Shown here piece by piece: positions 34,954-45,084 of a stretch of 64,000 nt of DNA. The stretch lies in contig CANJPZ010000004.1 in the NCBI GenBank assembly GCA_947476325.1, forward strand, positions 62,001 to 126,000, in the 5' to 3' direction. The translations under genes were made by a program, and so were the position numbers. The notes under the pieces were generated by a model. The model was not told the origin of the DNA. It searched no databases and saw nothing but the letters and a program-made list of their open reading frames with translations. How positions within the stretch are numbered: position 1 is the stretch's first letter; each line of letters starts with the position of its first letter. The DNA comes from Caulobacteraceae bacterium. GTDB lineage: Bacteria; Pseudomonadota; Alphaproteobacteria; Caulobacterales; Caulobacteraceae.

Positions 34954-35475
34954 ATGATCAAGACCGCCGCCGCCGTGCTCGCCCTTATGCTCATGGGCCT
35001 TGCCGCGCCTGCGCACGCCAGCGACATCAGCTGCGCGTGGACCAGCCTGCCGGCCGGGGTGCGCGCGAACTTCGAACGGCTCGCCCGCAGCCCCCGGCCC
35101 GAGAGCGCCCTGGACCTCATCGACGACCCCGCCAGGGTGGACGCCATCAAAGCCTGCAAGTTTACTACGGTGAACGGGCCTCGGTATGTCATGGCCATGG
35201 GCGGCCTGTTGAATCAGCGCTTGGCCGAAGTCCTTTTTCAGGGGCGCTTCACGCCCGAGCAGCTAAACGCGGCCTGGAGGCGTGTCGATCCGGCGCTGGT
35301 GTCCGCCGCCGTAACCACGCGGGCCAAGGGGTTTGACCAGGCGGCGGGAACCGCCTCAATCGAGGCCCTTGCCCGGCAGTTGAACGTGCCGGCCAGCGAC
35401 GCGCGAGGACGTGCGCTGGTCCTTGTCTACGCGAACGGGCGCATCACCCGAGCCTACGGAGAAGCGGGTTTCTGA
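34954..35475 (+). CDS. Secreted protein of unknown function
   Basis: 173 residues; GGAGGGGG site; signal peptide ends at 'AAPAHA'. Two cysteines near the N-terminus ('ISCAWTS', 'IKACKFT'). Mostly helical: 'LAEVLFQGRFTPEQLNAAWRRVDPALVSAAVTT'. No recognised domain. Stands alone before the repeat-rich region. Confidence 0.6.
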   Translation: MIKTAAAVLALMLMGLAAPAHASDISCAWTSLPAGVRANFERLARSPRPESALDLIDDPARVDAIKACKFTTVNGPRYVMAMGGLLNQRLAEVLFQGRFTPEQLNAAWRRVDPALVSAAVTTRAKGFDQAAGTASIEALARQLNVPASDARGRALVLVYANGRITRAYGEAGF

Positions 35476-35483
35476 GCACGAAA

Positions 35484-35564
35484 GGGGGACAGGTTACGAG
35501 GGTCCGCCTTTCAGTACGTCCGGCCAAATGGGGCGCACATAACCTGTCCCTGAAATCTGTCCCC
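35484..35564. repeat. Short palindromic element (REP/MITE-like)
   Basis: GGGACAGGTT at 35486-35495 is repeated inverted as AACCTGTCCC at 35541-35550, and a further 'CTGTCCCC' closes the element. The 'ggggacag(a/g)tt' ends are those often seen at REP and REP-transposase (RAYT)-linked repeats. No transposase is present here. Confidence 0.6.
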
Positions 35565-35668
35565 AACCCTGAGCGCGCTCCCTTGGCTCCCCCGTATGAC
35601 ACACCTTTCCTTGCTCGCCGCCGCCCACCGGCGCACCTTCGGCCATGCGCCTCCCCCTCTACATCCCG

Positions 35669-35745
35669 TTTGACGTCCCTCTGACGCCCCTTCGCGGTGC
35701 GTCTGACGTCTGTCTGGCGCCCTTTGCCGTCCAATTGACGTCCAT
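35669..35745. repeat. Seven degenerate 11-bp units in exact phase
   Basis: Reading from 35669 in 11-base steps gives TTTGACGTCCC, TCTGACGCCCC, TTCGCGGTGCG, TCTGACGTCTG, TCTGGCGCCCT, TTGCCGTCCAA, TTGACGTCCAT. Six of seven match a TYTGACGYCCN-like pattern. The period is not a multiple of 3, so it is not a coding repeat. It is close to one helical turn, which would put protein sites on one face of the DNA. The surrounding 35476-35848 holds no gene. Confidence 0.55.
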
Positions 35746-35848
35746 TTTCACCCCTTCCGCGGCGCGCGCTTCGCGCAACCCCTTGGCGCGCAAGGGATCG
35801 CCTTCGCGCCTTCGCGCGAAAATCATGCTTTTGCAGTGTGTGCGGCGC

Positions 35849-38095
<2,247 letters not shown>

Positions 38096-38152
38096 GAACG
38101 GGAAGGTAGGGGGTCCCGCAGCCTTGGGCAAGAAAGGAAGAGGCGGGGGCGC

Positions 38153-39286
38153 TTACTGGTTGTTGATCGCGTTCCGCGGACTGGTGATGAAGGCCGAGGC
38201 GGAGGGCAGGGCGCGGAAGCTGCTGCCGCTGGCCCGGGGGTCGAGGGCCTGGATGTCGCTGGGAACCTCGTTCTGGGCGTAGGGGCTCTGCGGGCTGTAC
38301 TGACAGACCGGGTCGGTCTCGACCGGATCCAGGTGCGAGGGACGCTTTAGCCCCGCGAAGGTGACAACGACGCGGGCGGCGTTCCGGGGACTGGGACGCA
38401 GGGTGTAGGTGAAGGGCTGATCCTTGCCCGCATCGATGCGGCCGCGCGCCTCGCCGGCCTCGTTGAGCAGGGGATAGCCGAACTGGTCGACGGCGGTGAA
38501 CGACAGTGGCGGCACGGCGATGCGGGTCTTGCGGGTGTTGCGGATGGCACCGGTGACGAACAGATAGGCCTGGCCCTTGTCGTCGGTGCGCTCGACGGCC
38601 TTCACGTCCTTGAGCTGCAGGTCCTCGAACTGTTTGGGCACCAGGGCGTTCTTGCGGTCGGCGCGCTCGGCGGCGTTGGCGTATATCATCCCGTTCCAGC
38701 CGGCGATATCGGTGCGGTCCTTGACCAGCTCCTGGATGTCGATGGCTTTTTGCAGGGCTTCGTCGAGATCGAGCTCGGCCTTGGTCACCTCGATGACGGT
38801 GCGCTGGCGCTCGCGCTCGGCGGCCTCGACATCGGCAGGCGTCGCCTCGCCGCCGGCGGCGGCGGCGCGCACGCGCTGGGCGTTGACGGTGGCCTCCTCG
38901 GCCAGGCGCGACCAGTTGGACAGTTTGCGCCCGGCGTCGGTGCCCTCTTCGTAGCCGATGGTGCGCTCAGGATTGGGCGGGGTGCCGAACACGGCGGTGT
39001 AACAGTTGTACAGGGTGGCGCGGCCGTCCTCGAAGGTGCTGCGCAGGTCGCGCGCGCGGGTGCCCTTGTCGTGAATTTCGGTCGGGGACAGCAGGGCCGC
39101 GCCCTCGCCAACCCGGGGCACGGCCACGCCGCCGTGGATGATCAGGGGCGCGACGGTGGTGATCTCGTCGGCGGTCGCGGCAGGCGGGGGTGGGGCAGGC
39201 GCGCGCGCCGGCGTCTGGGCCGACACCGCGCCGGCCAGCGCGACGGGCAGGATCGCCAGCGGCCAGGATCTGATGATGTGACGCAA
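38153..39286 (-). CDS. Secreted protein with helical N-domain and FxLYD-like C-domain
   Basis: 377 residues if the TTG at 39286 is used (GGAGG 10 bases upstream); ATG 39316 is an alternative. Signal peptide 'LAILPVALAGAVSA'. Residues about 95-185 are helical and charged ('AAERERQRTVIEVTKAELDLDEALQ', coiled coil). 'LQLKDVKAVERTDDKGQAYLFVTGAIRNTRKTRIAVPPL' is an FxLYD-like beta-sandwich strand set. Conserved in Caulobacter-type genomes by impression only; role unknown. It lies just upstream of uvrB on the same strand (57-base spacing). Confidence 0.62.
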   Translation of the reverse strand: MRHIIRSWPLAILPVALAGAVSAQTPARAPAPPPPAATADEITTVAPLIIHGGVAVPRVGEGAALLSPTEIHDKGTRARDLRSTFEDGRATLYNCYTAVFGTPPNPERTIGYEEGTDAGRKLSNWSRLAEEATVNAQRVRAAAAGGEATPADVEAAERERQRTVIEVTKAELDLDEALQKAIDIQELVKDRTDIAGWNGMIYANAAERADRKNALVPKQFEDLQLKDVKAVERTDDKGQAYLFVTGAIRNTRKTRIAVPPLSFTAVDQFGYPLLNEAGEARGRIDAGKDQPFTYTLRPSPRNAARVVVTFAGLKRPSHLDPVETDPVCQYSPQSPYAQNEVPSDIQALDPRASGSSFRALPSASAFITSPRNAINNQ

Positions 39287-39382
39287 GACGGAGCCCCCTC
39301 CACAACGGCGCTGCATCCTAGCGCCAACTTTGCGGCGACGACAGGGCGGCCCCTTGGCGCATCTGCAATCAACCACCCTCAA

Positions 39383-39487
39383 CCGTCTGTCCCCGCGAAG
39401 GCGGGGACCCATAGGCAATCCGCCGTTTCAGCCCAGATGCCCGGCTTGAACTCCGGTTGGGTCCCCGCCTTCGCGGGGGCGGACGGA
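39383..39487. repeat. 105-bp palindromic repeat (REP-like)
   Basis: Arms of 29 bases (39383-39411 and 39459-39487) are inverted copies of each other at 27 of 29 positions. Each arm also folds on itself (CCCCGC-GAAG-GCGGGG). This 'CCCCGCGAAGGCGGGG' core is a familiar dispersed palindrome in Caulobacterales and Sphingomonadales genomes. The spacer contains no gene. Confidence 0.75.
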
Positions 39488-39508
39488 AAATCGCGGGTGA
39501 ATGTCTGT

Positions 39509-40285
39509 TCACCCCAACGCGCGCCAGCCGACATAGGCGGCGACCGCCAGGATCATCAGGGCGAACAGCCGCCGGGTCAGGACGGCGTGGTCTGCAAGCC
39601 GGCGGGCGAGGGGAACGCCCGCTATGGCGCCCACCGCGCCGCCGGCCACCATGGCGGCGAACAGCGGCCAGTTCACGAGGCCGGACGATGCGTAGCTGAG
39701 GCTGGTGGCGGCGCCGAACAGGCTGACCGAAACCAGGGAGGAAGCCGCCGCATTGGCCAGGGTCATGCCGGTCGCCGCCATCAGGCCGGGCGCGATCAGG
39801 AACCCGCCGCCGATGCCGAAGAAGCCGGCGGCCAGGCCGGTGACGAAACCGGCGGGCGTCAGCCTGGCCACCAGGGCCGGGGTGATGTGCACGCCGGGAT
39901 CGCCCTCGCTTCTGCGGGGCAGCAACATGGAGACGGCCACCGCGCCCATGGCCAGGGCGAACCAGCCCAGCAGGTGCACGCCGTCCACCTGCTTGGCGAA
40001 ATGGGCGCCGATCAGGGCGCCGGACAGTCCGGCGATGGCGAACACCGTGGCGCACGGCCATTTGACCTTGCCGGCCCGCGCCTGGAAGGCAAGACCCGTG
40101 GCGGCGTTGATCGAGACCGCTGCGGCCGAGGTGCCGATGGCGATGTGGGGGTCGGTGACGCCGACGATGTAGAGCAGGAACGGCGCGGCCATCACCGATC
40201 CGCCGCCGCCGAACACCGACAGCAGCAGCCCGATCAGGCCGCCGCCGAGGGCGCCGAGCGCCAGCTGGATCAGGTCGGTCGTCAT
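39509..40285 (-). CDS. TauE/SafE family sulfite/sulfur-anion exporter
   Basis: 258 residues with about eight membrane helices and the two TauE repeats: 'GALGGGLIGLLLSVFGGGGSV' at the N-terminus and 'FVTGLAAGFFGIGGGFLIAPGL' in the middle. Last gene of a minus-strand set with rhodanese and the ArsR repressor, the standard bigR operon content. It probably exports sulfite or thiosulfate made from persulfide. Confidence 0.92.
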   Translation of the reverse strand: MTTDLIQLALGALGGGLIGLLLSVFGGGGSVMAAPFLLYIVGVTDPHIAIGTSAAAVSINAATGLAFQARAGKVKWPCATVFAIAGLSGALIGAHFAKQVDGVHLLGWFALAMGAVAVSMLLPRRSEGDPGVHITPALVARLTPAGFVTGLAAGFFGIGGGFLIAPGLMAATGMTLANAAASSLVSVSLFGAATSLSYASSGLVNWPLFAAMVAGGAVGAIAGVPLARRLADHAVLTRRLFALMILAVAAYVGWRALG

Positions 40286-40290
40286 GGCGC

Positions 40291-40839
40291 TCAGGTCGTC
40301 GCCCGGTTCCAGGGCGCGAGCGCCAGGATCCGGGTCATCAGGCAGATGCCGCTGGCGCCGGCGAAGGTCAGACCGGCGCCGACTATGGCGGTCAGGACGA
40401 AGAAGCCCGGGTGGACCAGCCAGCCCAGCGCCCCGCCGCTGAGAACAAGAAGGCCCGCGACCAGCAGGACCTGGCGCATAACCCCTTCAGGCCGGGTGTC
40501 CTGGCGCGGCGCGGTGGCCTGGCCCGCCTGCACGGGCAGGCCGGCCTGTTTCCAGGCGTTGAGGCCGCCGCGCAGCACGAAGGCCTCGCCGTCTACCGCG
40601 GCGGTCAGCCGGGCGCAGGCTGCGCCGGTGCGCATGCCCGAGCCGCAGGTGAAGATGACGTCGCGGCCCGGTTCGATCTTGAGATGGGCCGCTTCAAACG
40701 AGGACAGGGGGCGCAACAGCGCGCCGGCGATATGGGCCTGGGCGAACTCGTTTGGCTCGCGGATGTCGACAAGCACCGCGCCGGCCTTCAGCCGGTCAGC
40801 AACGGCGCGGGGGTCAAGTTCGGTCAAGACTGCGGTCAT
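40291..40839 (-). CDS. Rhodanese with C-terminal DUF2892 membrane domain
   Basis: 182 residues. Rhodanese domain residues 1-105 with 'GAVLVDIREPNEFAQAHI' and the active loop Cys in 'FTCGSGMRTG'; the C-terminal 120-182 has two membrane helices (DUF2892, 'VLLVAGLLVLSGGALGWLV'). Transfers sulfane sulfur, for example persulfide to sulfite, at the inner membrane. It starts 4 bases after the stop of the repressor gene. Confidence 0.93.
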   Translation of the reverse strand: MTAVLTELDPRAVADRLKAGAVLVDIREPNEFAQAHIAGALLRPLSSFEAAHLKIEPGRDVIFTCGSGMRTGAACARLTAAVDGEAFVLRGGLNAWKQAGLPVQAGQATAPRQDTRPEGVMRQVLLVAGLLVLSGGALGWLVHPGFFVLTAIVGAGLTFAGASGICLMTRILALAPWNRATT

Positions 40840-40843
40840 GGAA

Positions 40844-41167
40844 CTACGCTTTCGAAGGAGGACAAAAAATCGCCGCCAGGGCGGACATGACCTGGAGGGC
40901 GGCAGGGTCGGCGATGCTGTAGTATATGGTCTGGGCCTCGCGGCGGGCGGCGACGACGCCTTCCTCGCGCAGCACCGCAAGGTGCTGGGACAGGGCCGAT
41001 TGCGACAGGCCGACGAAGGGCTGGATGGCGCCCACCGAGCGCTCGCCCTCGGTCAGCTGGCACAGGATCATCAACCGCCGCTCGTTGGCCAGGGCCTTGA
41101 GCAGGGCCGCGGCCTTGCCGGCGCTGGCCTGGAACGTCGAGAGGTCAATCTGGGCGAGGTCGATCAT
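40844..41167 (-). CDS. ArsR-family persulfide-sensing repressor (BigR/SqrR type)
   Basis: 107 residues with a winged-helix HTH ('FVGLSQSALSQHLAVLREEGVV'). Two cysteines, C36 ('MILCQL') and C102 ('IFCPP'), are 66 residues apart, the same spacing as the redox pair in BigR (42/108) and SqrR (41/107). In those proteins a tetrasulfide bridge between them releases DNA. First gene of the minus-strand operon; it faces the divergent persulfide dioxygenase across a short AT-rich operator. Confidence 0.92.
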   Translation of the reverse strand: MIDLAQIDLSTFQASAGKAAALLKALANERRLMILCQLTEGERSVGAIQPFVGLSQSALSQHLAVLREEGVVAARREAQTIYYSIADPAALQVMSALAAIFCPPSKA

Positions 41168-41238
41168 GACCCCAATATATAAGTTGAAACTAAATTAGCA
41201 AGAGCTTATGTAATGGCCATCGAGCAACGAGGCGCGCC
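41168..41238. promoter_or_regulatory. BigR-type operator/divergent promoter
   Basis: A strikingly AT-rich stretch in GC-rich DNA between the repressor gene and the persulfide dioxygenase gene. TATATAAG at 41176-41183 faces CTTATGTA at 41205-41212, an inverted pair with one mismatch. Autoregulation and control of both directions is likely. Confidence 0.65.
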
Positions 41239-42105
41239 ATGAACCCTGACATCAAGGCCTTCTACGATCCGGCCACCCACACCATCACCTATCTGGTCAG
41301 CGATCCGGCCACCAAGCGCGCCGCGATCATCGATCCAGTCCTGGACTATGATTCCAGTTCGGCGCGGATCACGACCCAGGGAGTCGATGACATCCTGGCC
41401 CTGGCGGCAGTCGAGGGTCTGACCATCGGCTACGTGCTGGAAACCCACGCCCACGCCGATCACCTGACCGCCGCGCATCACATTCGCGAGGCGACCGGCG
41501 CGCATATCGTCATCGGGGCGCACATTGTCGCGGTGCAACAGATCTTTGGACCGCTATTCAATCCCGATGGCGGCGCGCCCGACGCCACAGTGTTCGACCG
41601 GCTGGTGGCGGAGGGCGATGTTCTGGCCCTGGGACACCTCGACATGCACGTCATGCATACGCCCGGCCATACGCCCGCCTGCGTCACCTACCTGATCGGC
41701 GACGCCGCCTTCGTCGGCGACACCGTTTTCATGCCCGACTACGGAACCGCCCGCACCGACTTCCCCGGCGGCGATGCGACGAGCCTGTATCGCTCAATCC
41801 GGCGCATTCTCGATCTGCCCCCGGAAACGCGAATCTTTACCGGCCACGATTACATGCCCGAGGGGCGGACCAGGGCCGCCTGGGAATCGACGGTGGCCGA
41901 GCAACGGGCCAAAAACATTCACGTCCACGACGGCGTCAGCGAGGCCGAGTTCGTGGCGATGCGCCGCGAGCGGGACTCAACGCTTGCCCCGCCCGTGCTG
42001 ATCCTGCCCTCGTTGCAGGTCAACATCCGCGCCGGCGAACTGCCGCCCGCGTCAGCGAACGGCAAGATCTATCTGCGGCTGCCGGTGAATGTTCTCGGCG
42101 GTTAG
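41239..42105 (+). CDS. Metallo-beta-lactamase fold persulfide dioxygenase (Blh/ETHE1-like)
   Basis: 288 residues. MBL ligands: 'THAHADHLTAA' (H-x-H-x-D-H) and 'HTPGHTPACVTYLIGD', 'FVGDTVF', 'FTGHDY'. The long C-terminal part ('WESTVAEQRAKNIHV', 'LPSLQVNIRAGELPP') is typical for Blh, the partner of BigR. Oxidises glutathione persulfide to sulfite with oxygen using one iron. Divergent from bigR, so it forms the bigR-blh-rhodanese-tauE regulon. Confidence 0.92.
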   Translation: MNPDIKAFYDPATHTITYLVSDPATKRAAIIDPVLDYDSSSARITTQGVDDILALAAVEGLTIGYVLETHAHADHLTAAHHIREATGAHIVIGAHIVAVQQIFGPLFNPDGGAPDATVFDRLVAEGDVLALGHLDMHVMHTPGHTPACVTYLIGDAAFVGDTVFMPDYGTARTDFPGGDATSLYRSIRRILDLPPETRIFTGHDYMPEGRTRAAWESTVAEQRAKNIHVHDGVSEAEFVAMRRERDSTLAPPVLILPSLQVNIRAGELPPASANGKIYLRLPVNVLGG

Positions 42106-42270
42106 CCTGGGCGCAGAGCGAGGCTGCTGGCTGCGCGGATTGCCCTGTTCCCGGGCACAATCGCGGCTGAACAGCGCGGGCGCCGTTTTGCTCATGCGTG
42201 GTTAACAAACGCGGGCGCAGCCTCACGTTCAGCTGGAAACGGCTGAGTCGCGCTGAGAAGGAGGCATCTG

Positions 42271-42602
42271 ATGTCTATTCGCGACGTTGACGTTGTCGAC
42301 TACGCCTACCTCGAAGACGACACCGGCATGCCGGTGCTGGTGGTGTCTGATCCGCTCACCTGGAAACCGCCCGAGGACGAGGATCACCTCGAACTGCTGC
42401 GGGAAAAGCTCAACAGCCAGATCGCCTTCGTAGAAACCGGCCAGCTGGGCGCGCTTTATCCGCCCTACCGCGGTGGCCTCGTCAGGGTCGAGGTGGTCGC
42501 TCGCCACGCCCTGAACCTGGATGCGCGGGAGTTTACGGCATCGCCGGCAAGATCATGCGCAAATCGAACCTGGATCTGCAGTTCAGGCTTTGTGACGCCT
42601 GA
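42271..42602 (+). pseudogene. DUF6572-like small protein with a 1-nt frameshift
   Basis: The ATG follows AAGGAGG. The first 88 codons look native ('DVDVVDYAYLEDDTGMPVLV', 'HLELLREKLNSQIAFVETG'), in the style of DUF6572. Near 42532 the frame changes: in the annotated frame the sequence becomes Arg/Trp/Ser-rich and runs antisense through the next gene, while the neighbouring frame continues sensibly from the same Phe codon ('FYGIAGKIMRKSNLDLQ', then 'FRLCDA', stop at 42600-42602). One T is missing in a TTT run. Restored length would be 111 residues. Function unknown; family call tentative. Confidence 0.7.
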
Positions 42603-42614
42603 AAACGCCGGGCT

Positions 42615-42644
42615 GACAGCCCCGGCCTGGCGGCCGGAGCTGTC
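42615..42644. terminator. Strong hairpin between convergent genes
   Basis: Arms of 13 bases (42615-42627 and 42632-42644) pair at 12 positions around a TGGC loop. It lies between the frameshifted small gene and the epoxide hydrolase gene. No T tract is present, so Rho-independent termination is only suggested. Confidence 0.45.
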
Positions 42645-42658
42645 GAGGTTGAGGCGGC

Positions 42659-43663
42659 CTATTTTTCGCTGGCGGCGGTTACCGGCCGGGCGGTCAGCCA
42701 GCCATGGATGGCGGTATTGGCCAAGGGACCGGCTTCCTGTTCGATCCAGTGACCGACGCCGGGCAGCCACATGACCGTGGTGTCTTTTTCGCTGCGAAGA
42801 TAGCTGTTGTTGTGGCCTGCCGGCAGCAAGGCGCTGTCATTGACGCCGCTGAGAATCAGCACCGGCACCTTCAACTTGGGGACTTCAGCGATGGGCGTTC
42901 CCGGAGCCGCAAGCGGCGGATAGTTGGCGCGGTAATAGTTCATCATGCCGGCGAAGCTGGACCGCTTGAACGCCTCGACATACTTGGGCTTGGCCTCCGG
43001 ATCGCGAACCCAGCCGGCCAGGCTCTCGGCGGTGAGTGTGGCTTCGGAGTTCGGCTCCTGGAAGCGCCGGGCGTAGGCGCTGTTGCGCTGCTGAGCGGGG
43101 TCATCACGCAGGGCGATCTGCATATTGGTCGGGTGCGGCACAGACAGGATCACCAGACGGTCGACCATATCGCCCTTGGTGAGCGCAAAGTTCCAGGCGA
43201 TCGAGGCTCCCCAGTCATGGCCGACCACGGTGGCCTTCTTGCGCCCCTCGGCGGCGATGACGGCGGCGACGTCAGCGGCCAGATGAACCTGGGAGTAGTT
43301 TTCGACACCGACCGGCTTGTCCGACAGGTTGTAGCCGCGGGTGTCCATGGCCACGACACGGTAGTCAGGGGCCAGCTCGGCCATCAGATTGCGCCAAGTG
43401 TACCAGTAGTCCGGATAGCCGTGGATCAGGACGACCAGCGGCTTTGAAGCCACTCCCGCCGAGACATAGTGGATCTTGACCCCGTCATTGGTGGCGTAGT
43501 GGTCCTGGAAGGCGGGCAGGGGACGGGTCGCCGGCAGAGGCGCAGCGGTCTTGGGCGCGGCGGCCGGCGCCGCGGCCGGGATCTGGGCGACAGCGGCGAC
43601 GGTCGCCATGGCGGCCAGGGAGGCGGCCCAGAGGCCGATCGTCAGTTTGCGGGTAGGGGTCAT
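42659..43663 (-). CDS. Exported epoxide hydrolase-like alpha/beta hydrolase
   Basis: 334 residues. Signal peptide 'GLWAASLAAMATVAAVAQ', then a Pro/Ala linker. Nucleophile D150 in 'VVGHDWGAS', 'LIHGYPDYWYTWRNLM' oxyanion segment, acid D276 in 'SGVNDSAL', base H305 in 'PGVGHWIEQE'. The cap contains 'GMMNYYRANYP' (candidate ring-opening Tyr) and a His in 'LSVPHPTNMQ'. Secretion plus this set recalls the Pseudomonas Cif epoxide hydrolase group. Opens epoxides to diols; substrate unknown. Confidence 0.85.
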   Translation of the reverse strand: MTPTRKLTIGLWAASLAAMATVAAVAQIPAAAPAAAPKTAAPLPATRPLPAFQDHYATNDGVKIHYVSAGVASKPLVVLIHGYPDYWYTWRNLMAELAPDYRVVAMDTRGYNLSDKPVGVENYSQVHLAADVAAVIAAEGRKKATVVGHDWGASIAWNFALTKGDMVDRLVILSVPHPTNMQIALRDDPAQQRNSAYARRFQEPNSEATLTAESLAGWVRDPEAKPKYVEAFKRSSFAGMMNYYRANYPPLAAPGTPIAEVPKLKVPVLILSGVNDSALLPAGHNNSYLRSEKDTTVMWLPGVGHWIEQEAGPLANTAIHGWLTARPVTAASEK

Positions 43664-43733
43664 CTCAGGGTCTCCTAAGGGTGTTTGGCAATACTATCCG
43701 GCAGGTGGCCCAGATTGACCACCACCTAATAGG

Positions 43734-44237
43734 CTAGTGACCGAAGAAGACCTGATACATGATCCGGCCGGGCAGGAAGGTGAAGGCGCCGGCGACCACG
43801 ACAGCGCCGTAAAACAGGCTGGTCATCCGCTGCCGGTGGGCCTTCACATTGTGCTTGCGCGCGGCCAGGACGCCAAGCGGCGCCATCACCAGAGTCATTC
43901 CGCTGAAGATGTGAATGAAGGACCAGTAGTTGCCGTTGAGACCGACGATGAACAGCGACGAGAGGGCGACGGTCATCATGAAAACGACCCAGACCCAGCC
44001 GGCGATGCGGTGGAAGGTGCGGCCCTTCCGACTGTTGAGCAGGACAACGCCCAGGCCGAAGCCGGCGACTGCGGCAAGCAGATGGATCTGAATGACTAAG
44101 GGTTGCTTGAGAATCAGGCTGAAGTCTGGACGCAGCAGGATGATCGCGACGGCGACGGCAAGGCCGACGACGACAGGGATTGTCCAGCGGCCAACGGAAG
44201 GGGGCAAGGCGGTCAGTTTGAAAGATTGGTCAGTCAT
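43734..44237 (-). CDS. DUF2306 membrane protein
   Basis: 167 residues with four predicted membrane helices; 'IQIHLLAAVAGFGLGVVLL', 'GRTFHRIAGWVWVVFM', 'SFIHIFSGMTLV' and 'HRQRMTSLFYGAVVVAG' carry conserved histidines that might bind heme or metal. DUF2306 function is unknown. Divergent from a TetR gene with a large symmetric operator between them, so it is probably the target of that regulator. Confidence 0.82.
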   Translation of the reverse strand: MTDQSFKLTALPPSVGRWTIPVVVGLAVAVAIILLRPDFSLILKQPLVIQIHLLAAVAGFGLGVVLLNSRKGRTFHRIAGWVWVVFMMTVALSSLFIVGLNGNYWSFIHIFSGMTLVMAPLGVLAARKHNVKAHRQRMTSLFYGAVVVAGAFTFLPGRIMYQVFFGH

Positions 44238-44262
44238 GGTTGCCTCAATGCGAGAAAGGAAG

Positions 44263-44292
44263 CATACTGTAAAGTACGTACCCGCTAGTATG
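44263..44292. promoter_or_regulatory. TetR operator, 30-bp symmetric dyad
   Basis: CATACT-N5-GTACGTAC-N5-AGTATG, fully symmetric in its fixed parts, centred between 44277 and 44278. It lies in the 66-base gap between the DUF2306 and TetR genes and would control both. Confidence 0.75.
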
Positions 44293-44303
44293 TAAAATTG
44301 AAG

Positions 44304-44891
44304 ATGTCGAGACCCAAATCAAAACCTGTCAGCCCCCGACGCGCGAAAACCCGTGAACGGCTGATCGAGGCCGCCGCCGCCGCCGTCATGGACAAGGGGT
44401 TCCGAGACACCACTTTGGATGCAATCGCCGCCCGGGCGGGGATGACCAAGGGGGCGATCTATGACAACTTCGACAGCAAGGAGGCCTTGTTCGTCGCCGT
44501 CATGACGTCAAGGCCGGGTCATCTTCCCGTCCCGGCGTCGGCTGACGGAACGCCGGCCGAGCGGTTGGCGGCCATGGCTGCACAGGTCACCTCAGATTCC
44601 GAGGAGAGCCGCCTGCAAATTCCGCTGCGGGCCGAGTTCCTGCTCTATTCGCTCACCCACCCCGAACTGCGCGAGGCTATGGACGGCTGGTTGAAGGAGG
44701 GATTTGCCGCCGAGGAGCGTGCGGTGGCGCGGGCGTTTTCGGAAAGGGATCTGCCCATGTCGCGTGAGGCCTTCGTGGTCATGCTGGAGGCGATGATCCC
44801 CGGGCTCATGTACCTGCGCAGCCAGTCCCCCGACCTGGTCAGCGAGGCGATTGTGGCGGAGATCTTCGCGGCCCTTGCCCCGAATCGATGA
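44304..44891 (+). CDS. TetR/AcrR family repressor
   Basis: 195 residues from the ATG at 44304. N-terminal HTH is clear: 'RLIEAAAAAVMDKGFRDTTLDAIAARAGMTKGAIYDNFDSKEALF'-type pattern (residues 18-62). The C-terminal ligand domain is not assignable. An in-frame TTG two codons upstream is an alternative start. Probably autoregulated and controlling the DUF2306 gene. Confidence 0.9.
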   Translation: MSRPKSKPVSPRRAKTRERLIEAAAAAVMDKGFRDTTLDAIAARAGMTKGAIYDNFDSKEALFVAVMTSRPGHLPVPASADGTPAERLAAMAAQVTSDSEESRLQIPLRAEFLLYSLTHPELREAMDGWLKEGFAAEERAVARAFSERDLPMSREAFVVMLEAMIPGLMYLRSQSPDLVSEAIVAEIFAALAPNR

Positions 44892-45084
44892 ATTCTTGGA
44901 CCTGATTCGCCCTCAAAACAGGCGCTCAGCGACCTTCAGGCCTGATCATGAAATTTATCCACAAGAATTATGTCATAAAAATCAACGAGCTGACACGATT
45001 TATGCTGCATTGCAGCAAAGACTTGAACTAAAGCCCCATTTGGGCCATAATAAGCCTTAGAAGAACTCTGTCTCTGGCCACATC
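44892..45084. promoter_or_regulatory. AT-rich intergenic region upstream of SleB-like gene
   Basis: Bases about 44945-45060 are far more AT-rich than the surroundings, fitting a promoter or regulator site for the cell wall hydrolase. No sure -35/-10 pair and no small gene were found. Confidence 0.4.

Noticed and set aside
44940-45060. tRNA or small RNA gene in the AT-rich gap before the SleB-like gene
   Set aside because: No cloverleaf or T-loop signature and no terminator; base content alone is not enough.
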